A DNA stretch of 64,000 nt, from contig NC_052138.2 of the NCBI RefSeq assembly GCF_016086655.4, positions 4,898,001-4,962,000 of the forward strand, given 5' to 3'. The translations under genes were made by a program, and so were the position numbers. Origin of the DNA: Lepeophtheirus salmonis. Lineage: Eukaryota; Arthropoda; Copepoda; Siphonostomatoida; Caligidae. Shown here piece after piece: positions 57,321 through 64,000 of this stretch (positions within the stretch are counted from its first letter, which is position 1; each line of letters begins with the position of its first letter). The notes under the pieces were generated by a model. It was not told the origin of the DNA and ran no database searches. It saw nothing but the letters and a program-made list of their open reading frames with translations.

Positions 57321-58139
57321 GAAATACTTTGTTGATCTATGCCTTTTTTTAACTGACACTACACACCGAGTGTCTACTTTGACCTTGACCTCTCAAAATT
57401 TAATGGCCTTTTACTGGTACCATGTATATACTTCGTACTATGTTCGATCATAATCAATTTGTAACGTTTGCGTCCAATTACCCAACAGTATGACACTATT
57501 TCACTCTTAATCTTATTGAAAAAAGGGTTTCATATTTTAACATTTGATTGTTTATGCCTCTTCCAAAGATGGCCGATATTAACAATGCGAACCCAATAAG
57601 GAAATACATAATTAATAGACGGATAAATTTATTACTCTTGTAATTTAACCTCTTGTCAATATTTGATTTGGGGCCTTTGATGTCCTCAGAATGGGGCACA
57701 AAGTTACATTGATTAATTAATCTTTAACAAAAAGTTACTTCTACCATTGTACATATATTTTCCAAGTTGGTTATCACTGTTCTCTAAGTTTTCATGAGCA
57801 AGAGAGAAGGGTAATTTTTCGAAACTTGTTTGGTTATGAGGGGTTAAGTACATACACATTTCAATACGTAGTGAGACTTGTGAATGGCACATAAACCAGG
57901 TGGAGAGACTTGTTATTATTTCATGAATTGAGGGATCTAACTTTTTACATGGAAAAACATTTATAACATATTATAATGATCCATTTCTCAATACTCTAAT
58001 CAATTTTAATCTGATAATGTCAAGATGGGGGTAAGAAACAAACTTTATTTTTAATATATATATTACATAAGTACTGTCTGTGTATACTGTATACTTCTTG
58101 ATAGAAAAAGAGAGGCAAACAGTTGTGCATATATACTGG
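57321..58139. other. No feature seen
   Basis: AT-rich; no supported motif. Confidence 0.35.
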
Positions 58140-58720
58140 GTCGTTCAAGTAAATCCAGACAACCTTTCACTGCATCTTTGGATCTTGTAGGCCATTTAAG
58201 AGGAGGTAGAGTCTGATTGAAATAGAAACGGACACCATTGGCCTCAGCTTCAATTCAATATATCACTTGGTCAGACAGGGTTTCACAGTACATGTCAGCA
58301 CCCACTCTCTCCTTTGGCTCAAAAAAAGATTAGGCATGGCACTGCTATTGCTACCAATTACCCTAAGAATCCCCATGCTGGCCAGAAACTTGGTTTTAAA
58401 TACATGGGGGACATTAGCTCTCTCTGTGGCCGATCATTTGTCGTTCTGGATGTTGTGGGATCTGTCGACACTCCTTTATTTCTCATCCGAATAAAAGATG
58501 ATTCGGTTACTATGAGACTTCTAATCGGCAGCCCCAGTGGCCTTCATTTTGTCTGTAAAGATGTATCTTTGGTAGAGGTGGTATAACTTCATCCTCAGGT
58601 CAGTATTTATGACCCCCTTGGACACTGTTGCGTGGCTTACTTGGTACTTTTTGGCAAGATCGTTAATTGAAGTCCCAGGAGATGACTTGAGGAAAAGTTC
58701 ATCTAACGAATTAAAGGAAC
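58140..58720 (-). pseudogene. Mariner-type transposase, middle part
   Basis: The minus strand reads 'IFYSDEK' (first catalytic Asp), a stop, 'RSVDRSHNIQNDK', a stop, then 'ERANVPHVFKTKFLASMGIL' and 'RVIGSNSSAMPNLFLSQRRE', conserved strand blocks between the first and second catalytic Asp. Text before it ('YIFTDKMKATGAA') matches the second half of the chimeric relic at 36890-37170. The second and third catalytic blocks are not recognisable; toward 58140 a shifted frame has 'NQTLPPLKWPT'-like words. It lies head-to-head with the next relic. Confidence 0.75.
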
Positions 58721-58779
58721 ATTAAAAAAAAAGTTAAGGCACAACCTCGAACTTTAAAATTGAAATAACGTTGTGGAAA

Positions 58780-59363
58780 TGAAAGCAAAAGACAACGAGT
58801 TGCTGACTTGTTCTACGCCGGAATATTAGTGCCTTTCATTTATAAGATTGCCCCTTGCGAAAAGACACTTGGTTATGAAGAAGAGGAAGATCAAGTACAG
58901 GTAAAGTCTGATGAGGAAGCCAGGGAGTAGAAGGCAGAATAAAGTGATGACTGATGAGCTTTTGGAGGCACTATCCAGGACAATCCAACAAGGTCAACAC
59001 GAAAAGTTTCAGAGTGTTTCGGAGGCGTTGGGTGGAGGGTGTCCATGACCTCAAATGTCAGAAGAAAATCTCAGTTACTTACTTAATCTACCAAAATCCA
59101 GGAGTGGTCCCGATATAATCCGACCGATTTCTGGCCATCCAACATTTGGCCCTATCATACTGTGGCCCTTATATTATGGAATTTTGGACTATGAGGAAAG
59201 TAGAGCCTTTGCCAAACTCCACTTGTCTATCAACGTCCTTAAAAATGCTGTTGAAGATTAATGGGCTGACATGAAGGGAAACTATGTTATGACGGTCAGT
59301 AGTGCCTTCAAAGGCAGAATTGAGACCATGGCTGAGAGAAAAGGTGGACATTTTGAGAAATGA
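58780..59363 (+). pseudogene. Mariner-type transposase, core deleted
   Basis: Near 58795, 'RQRVADLFYAGILVPFIYKI' and 'SRRQNKVMTDELLEALSRTI' fit the first HTH, linker and second HTH of a mariner transposase, with stops and frame changes. Without a catalytic core the sequence passes to 'DFWPSNIWP' and, shifted, 'LDYEESRAFAKLHLSINVLK', 'NAVED', stop, 'WADMKGNYVMTVSSAFKGRI' and 'KGGHFEK' with a final stop at 59361-59363. The third catalytic Asp (L-D-Y) is kept; the first two are lost. Confidence 0.8.
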
Positions 59364-59814
59364 AAGTTGAAGATGTAAATAATTAATTGCATTAATAACG
59401 ATTTTTTCCTACCATCTCCCCTGCAGCCTCCAAGGGGCATTAGACTTGGCTAAGTTTTGGTCCACGATTTGCATCCACATCAGCCTTCTTATTATTTATA
59501 ATAAGAAATAGAAATGTATAGCTACACTTTTTATAAAATATTACTTAGTAATATCATAATTGAGTATCGAATAAAATACTTAATGTAGGATTTTAATATT
59601 ATGAAATATATATTATATATCATGGGCTAAGTGTACTTAAGAGATAAATAACAGTTAAAATGACAACAACCAGAGGATTTTGTGCCTCTTTCGTATTTAT
59701 TTTTAAGGAAAGGTGGCGTGATAGAATAAAGATAACGACGTGACATAAAATTATTTATAATGTAAACAATCGATCCTTTGAGTACAGCATGGCCTTACAC
59801 TTATAGTCCATAGT
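59364..59814. other. Low-copy repeat, no gene
   Basis: 59520-59760 shares 'GTACTTAAGAGATAAATA' and 'AAAGATAACGACGTG' with 21270-21400 and weaker words with 47080-47340. A word CAGAGGATTTTGTGCCTCTT occurs here (about 59680) and again at about 59956, a local duplication. Confidence 0.45.
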
Positions 59815-59955
59815 GTTGTGTCGGTCCTTATTTATTCGGTCCAGTCCAGTCTTAGGACTGGTCTTATTTGTCCTTAGGACCGTCAGTCCTTGACACCGGT
59901 CCGAAGAACGTCAATCCATGGGACCTGTGCCTAACTGTCGGTCCTTGGAATTTTT
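59815..59955 (+). repeat. Repeat family C, best copy
   Basis: GTCGGTCCTTATTTATTCGG, 'TCCAGTCCAGTCTTAGGACT', 'TTAGGACCGTCAGTCCTTGA', CACCGGTCC and 'TAACTGTCGGTCCTTGGAAT'. Highly enriched in GGTCC/GGACC words on both strands. Confidence 0.65.
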
Positions 59956-59984
59956 CAGAGGATTTTGTGCCTCTTTCGTATTTA

Positions 59985-60065
59985 TTAGGCTAATATGGAC
60001 AAGGAGTTCTTTACCAATGCATGTGCCAGGTTCATGTCCAGGTTGGAAGGAGTTGCTTGAATGAT
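59985..60065 (+). pseudogene. Mariner-type transposase extreme C-terminus
   Basis: 'MDKEFFTNACARFMSRLEGV' on the plus strand is the C-terminal word set (A-C-x-R-F-x-S-R-L-E) of a mariner transposase, ending in a stop shortly after. Only about 25 codons remain. Confidence 0.6.
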
Positions 60066-60794
60066 TGACTTCACTATGGATCCCGCCATGTAAAAGCAAA
60101 ATATTTGTGAATTGCTGAATTAATTTTGGCAAATAAATTGGTCTATATGTACACTATCCTTAAATTTTCTAGATTTAAATCCCCACCCCTGTTCCTTCCC
60201 TTGTTAGGGTATCCCATGGTATTATGTAATTCCATGTATGAGTCATGCTAGCCGTTTCAACCCTTCTTAGCTATGGTCACTCGGATTATAAATATGAGGA
60301 AATAATCAACACCCTGGGTGCTCAATAATAAAATAACAAAAAGAAGGGGAGAGAGGAAAAATCGTAATAGACCGATTCCTCTAAATATTCATTTTATGTA
60401 GGAGAGAAGAAAAAAACAGGCATATAACAATCAAACACAAATTTATCTCTGCATCAAAGCAGCTGCTACAAAAGTAGGCAATTGTTGGATATTATTAAGG
60501 ATTTGTTGTAGTATGTACTCGTCCTATATCATTGGGATGGTCCATATACTCTATGCTTGATTAAATTTCCTCAGAAACTTCAAACTCTTAAAGATAACAC
60601 GTTATTTTAGGTTTATTATTCGAGAAAGAAAGACTTAAAAAATAGATGATTATGTACTGCTATTCATGAAAAACGGTAGTACGTGACATTGCTCAGAGTT
60701 ACTGGGTGCCGAAGAACAGATAAATTTTGTATTATTAATATAGAAGAAGTCATGACAATCTTGTTTGTTTTGGGCATGTTAATAAAAACCCAAA
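60066..60794. other. No feature seen
   Basis: AT-rich, unassigned. Confidence 0.35.
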
Positions 60795-61000
60795 ATCAAC
60801 ATGGCAATTTGAAGAATGTTTTGGAGGAAAGCACCGTAGCTGTCATTAGCTTTTATTAGATCCCCTATAATCAGCTGTTACAAGGGAGAACGGGGAGAAG
60901 GAAATGACCAAGGACATTGGCAAGAGTTTTTTCGATTCGATCCTCAATTATACTCTGAGTCCAACAAAGTTTACAATTATAACTACGCAACAAATACTCA
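60795..61000 (+). repeat. Repeat family A, copy 4
   Basis: CCCAAAATCAACATGGCAAT, GAAGAATGTTTTGGAGGAAA, 'ATAATCAGCTGTTACAAGGG' and 'CTGAGTCCAACAAAGTTTAC'. Same orientation as copies 1-3. Confidence 0.7.
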
Positions 61001-61439
61001 AGTTTACTCACCGTCTTTTCTGATCAAACACGACTGTTCGATCTGATTTTGAATATAAGTGAAAGTAGGTGCAAGGGAATTTCACTACTCAGGAGTTAAA
61101 TAGTGATGACAATAGCTGAGAAAAAGAAAATTCATTGTTCAAATTACCAATTCAAAAAGAAAAAAAAAAGCGGGCCAGCTAAAAAATACACACGAGTTAC
61201 ATCACTAAATATAACTTCAAAATCAATCCCCTGTGTTAATCTACCACATGGGAATTGTTCAATACTATACAATAAGAGTGAATGAAGGACCTGTTTATAA
61301 AATAAGAATCATTGTTCAAGTTGCCACCACAAATAAACTAACACAGCAAAAGAGGCATATGATTAACATTTGATGTTCGAGGAATGAGGAGTTGGTAGTT
61401 TGGCAATTTTCACAAACTATGGAATTATAATTTAAACAT
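61001..61439. other. No feature seen
   Basis: AT-rich, unassigned. Confidence 0.35.
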
Positions 61440-61570
61440 TGTGTAGAATAGTTCACAGCCTAACAAGGGCTTTATTCGACTTAACCCAGTCAACGTTCGG
61501 AAAACAATTAGTTGAAAAGAAGCAGAAATATCGACAGCTAACAATAAAAAACAGTGTAGAAGACAATTAT
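61440..61570 (+). repeat. Repeat family D, partial copy
   Basis: ATAGTTCACAGCCTAACAAG, 'CCAGTCAACGTTCGGAA', 'AAAAGAAGCAGAAAT' and GACAGCTAACAATAAAAAAC parallel 6630-6710 and 34970-35070. Confidence 0.45.
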
Positions 61571-62866
61571 ACTCCTCAGCGTTAATGTCATACAAGAGCA
61601 AACATAATCGTGGTTATACTTTATACTTTGATGTTCTCTCTTAGAGAATAAAGGAATAATGATAACAGCTTTAGACTGGAATTGACACTTGGTAGAGCAC
61701 CAAACCTCCAGCTACATATTTATCATAATTCATTCTTAAATTTTGCTATACTTTATTGACAAATCAATATTTTAGAAAGAGTTTCTTTCGTTAATTTTTG
61801 TCTTTGATCAGTATCGGTAGTCTTAAACATACTAAAAGACGTCCACATTAGTAATTGAAGGAAATTTGAAGTTGGTGAGATCTTCAGGAGTCCTATTAGA
61901 AGGAGGCATCTCATCATGACCACAACTGATATTACGTCACACCTTTTGCATAAATGGAGGATCAATTTGGGGCAAATTTATTTCTCATTTGTTGCAAGAT
62001 TCAATGAGGATTTATTGAACAGTCAATTTTGGCCCAAATTTTTACTTCCTCTAAGTGGCTGTTATCTGAATCCGGCTTCCTCACATATCCCATCATGTAG
62101 TTATAACCCTGATTTCATCATATATATATTTATTTTAAAGCCAAAAGGAGAGCCAAATGAAGTCGGGGCTAAGTAGATACATTTTTCCTAAAAAAATATC
62201 ATCAAAAACTGTTCTTAATCTAACTAGAACCCAAACTTTCAATATTTATTTCATCCCAGTTTAGAAAAATGAGGAATTTTTGCGCTAAAAAGTGCGATAG
62301 CTCACAAATCCTAAGTCTACTGACGACTAACAAGCAAAGAAAGAAACAAAGGCCAAAACATAACCTACGTTCAACTCCCTTGTGGAAGTAAAAATAAACT
62401 AAAAACCCTCTTCCTCAGATTAGCAACAACAAAACAAAACTCACACTTTATAACATGCTTAAGATTTACAACTCTAATTTTAATTAATTATTCATGAATA
62501 AAGTGTTGAACATGTAGTTAAAGATTTCTTTTTCACATGAGCTGAAAAACTTATTCTTTTTTTCGTCTTCGTCAAGGGTCAATTGCTTGCTATTTGTTTT
62601 CTCTAATACGTTCAACTTTCCTGTTTATTTTTTTTGTGATGTAGGTAGGTAACTCTTTCTTTGACCTCTATATCCTTTGTGCAGCATATCCGCTTCCTTC
62701 AACACACATAGGTAGGTAGACATACTACCTATGTAAATCCACAAAATATTAATCAAGTTCAATCGTTTTATTTTCACCCCTAAGATAAATTCATTTCTGA
62801 AACTCAATGCAAATCTCATCTATATGAATAATGCAAATTTTTTCTGTATCAATATCGGAAAACGAG
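61571..62866. other. No confident gene
   Basis: Overlapping opposite frames near 61753-62176 match nothing known to me. A small foldback ACATAGGTAG ... CTACCTATGT lies at about 62707-62735. Otherwise AT-rich. Confidence 0.3.
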
Positions 62867-62985
62867 AACATGGAGCACATTATATAGTGCTCCATGTTGT
62901 ATACCATAAGCAAATTTTAATCGAATAAATAACAATGTATTCCTATTAATGAAATATTGCAGGCGTGTGTATTTATAACAAGATA
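62867..62985 (+). repeat. Repeat with hairpin, copy of 51820-51950 (reverse)
   Basis: Opens with a perfect 12-bp stem hairpin (AACATGGAGCAC, 8-base loop, GTGCTCCATGTT; 62867-62898). Then come GTATACCATAAGCAAATTTT, AATCGAATAAATAACAAT and TGAAATATTGCAGGCGTGTG. The reverse of these words occurs at 51820-51950, and the GTATACCA/GCTCC words also occur in family E. Confidence 0.65.
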
Positions 62986-63300
62986 ACTGTTTCTGGATGT
63001 TTCTTGGTATTGGTCTCTTATGGAGATCCTAATTCATGTGCATTTTTAGTAGAGATTGACTGAAGGAGGGTCAATCGAAGTTGGGCGGAAGGTCGAAGTT
63101 CAGACTTACCTTCGGTGTAGGTGACATAATATAAATTGAGCCGGCAATAGATGACGTTAAGTGAATTTAAGTATATATTTTGCAAACAATTGATAAAACA
63201 TTTTTTAGTTTTTGAAAGAATATATAAATAAATTTTAATTAGAAGTAGGCATTGCAGAAGTCCATATATATATAGATATAAAGTCCCATACCAAAAATAA

Positions 63301-63640
63301 TAATAAAAAGTTCCACGTCAATAGTCCATAATAGTCGAAGTTGAAGAATGGGAGACTCATAGAAAGTAAAATTTGGTCTTCCGCATTTTCTGGGCTAAGA
63401 CGAGTGTGCCTAACATTTATTACGTGGCTTACAGCGGAAAATAATCTCTCAGAGTCAACTGAACCTGAGGGACAACCAGAATCATAGTGAAGAATTCAAT
63501 TTAATGCTTCGACTGGAGTGGATCTCTTAATGGGATAAATTGGATCGATTTTTTCCCCTCACGTGAAACTTTTTTTCGACATTTTGCTAAACATTCGTCC
63601 ACATAGTCGATATTAAAACGCTCCCAAACTAGGCTCCGAA
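63301..63640 (-). pseudogene. hAT transposase C-terminal dimerisation region
   Basis: On the minus strand one frame runs 'IDPIYPIKRSTPVEALN', TGA, 'ILHYDSGCPSGSVD', then 'SERLFSAVSHVINVRHTRLS', 'PENAEDQILLSMSLPFF' and 'NFDYYGL'. The S-E-R-x-F-S block followed by R-x-x-L-x-P-E-N-A-E is the hallmark of the hAT C-terminal dimerisation domain found in zf-BED transposases. The TGA stands where a Trp is usual. Further upstream (63560-63640) a shifted frame gives 'RFNIDYVDECLAKC'. It was not visible as a long open frame because of these breaks. The catalytic part lies beyond recognition or outside the window. Confidence 0.8.
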
Positions 63641-64000
63641 GCATAATTGGACAGCTAATGGACTAGTAAATCCCATTTCTTTCACAGAAATAAAGATACA
63701 CGAGAGAAAGAAAGAGTGATCATGAAAGCAGTGCAATATTTTTCCTTTCAACTTTGATTGGCTTACGATCATGAAAGCAAATCAAATGCGTAACTTGATT
63801 ATTCTAGTTTTGACTTAGTCCAACATACCTGAATAATAACTGGACACGCATCTTATATAATAAAAAGGGAAATAAGAGCTACGATATTTTTAATATTTTA
63901 TATTGATACAAAGAGACTCTCTGAATAATACTTTTTTAGATATTACATAGGTCATATTTCATAATCAAATGCGACTAGTTGAGTTTGGCGCATCAGGAGG
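63641..64000. other. No clear feature at the window edge
   Basis: May hold decayed upstream parts of the hAT transposase, but no block was recognisable. GATCATGAAAGCA occurs twice (about 63718 and 63768). Confidence 0.3.

Noticed and set aside
1..64000. CRISPR array, prophage, rRNA or bacterial operon
   Set aside because: No regular spaced repeats, no ribosome-binding sites or gene trains; everything points to eukaryotic nuclear DNA.

Overview
The window looks like gene-poor, AT-rich nuclear DNA from an arthropod. My best guess is a parasitic copepod such as the salmon louse (Lepeophtheirus) or a relative. I infer this from the strong AT bias, the very high density of Tc1/mariner transposase relics of the types common in those genomes, and the lack of long host open reading frames. 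No bacterial-type operon, rRNA, convincing tRNA or CRISPR array is visible. Almost everything recognisable is mobile-element debris.

Layout. 0-5 kb: a dispersed repeat, a frameshifted P-element/THAP9-type transposase on the minus strand (about 1-1.95 kb), and a 1 kb AT-rich repeat with G/C-rich ends (4-5 kb). 6.9-9.2 kb: an internally deleted Ty3/gypsy LTR retrotransposon on the minus strand, with matching LTR ends, a tRNA-Trp primer binding site, gag, part of RNase H and a dead integrase. 9.6-10.3 kb: a hAT-like non-autonomous element. 11 kb: a second gypsy integrase scrap. 12-18 kb: diverged repeats only. 19-32 kb: a run of mariner relics, one with both terminal repeats and TA target sites (18979-19823). 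33-38 kb: repeats and a chimeric mariner. 38291-39791: a P element with terminal inverted repeats and a perfect 8-bp target duplication. 40-50 kb: more mariner remnants and repeats. 50.1-50.4 kb: the only stretch I would consider as a possible host exon. 53-60 kb: two terminal-repeat MITEs, a hAT-like element with a perfect 8-bp target duplication, and more mariner pieces. 63.3 kb: the C-terminal dimerisation region of a hAT transposase.

The coding relics do not cooperate as a pathway; all are broken by stops, frameshifts or deletions. A recurring theme is that several relics keep the N- and C-terminal parts of the transposase (or gag plus late pol) but have lost the catalytic middle, as expected for internal-deletion derivatives mobilised in trans. 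Several non-coding families also recur: the G/C-ended AT-rich family (at least nine copies or parts), a family present four times in the same orientation, a GGTCC-rich family, and others with conserved hairpins.

All calls come from reading the sequence by eye; no alignments or searches were run.
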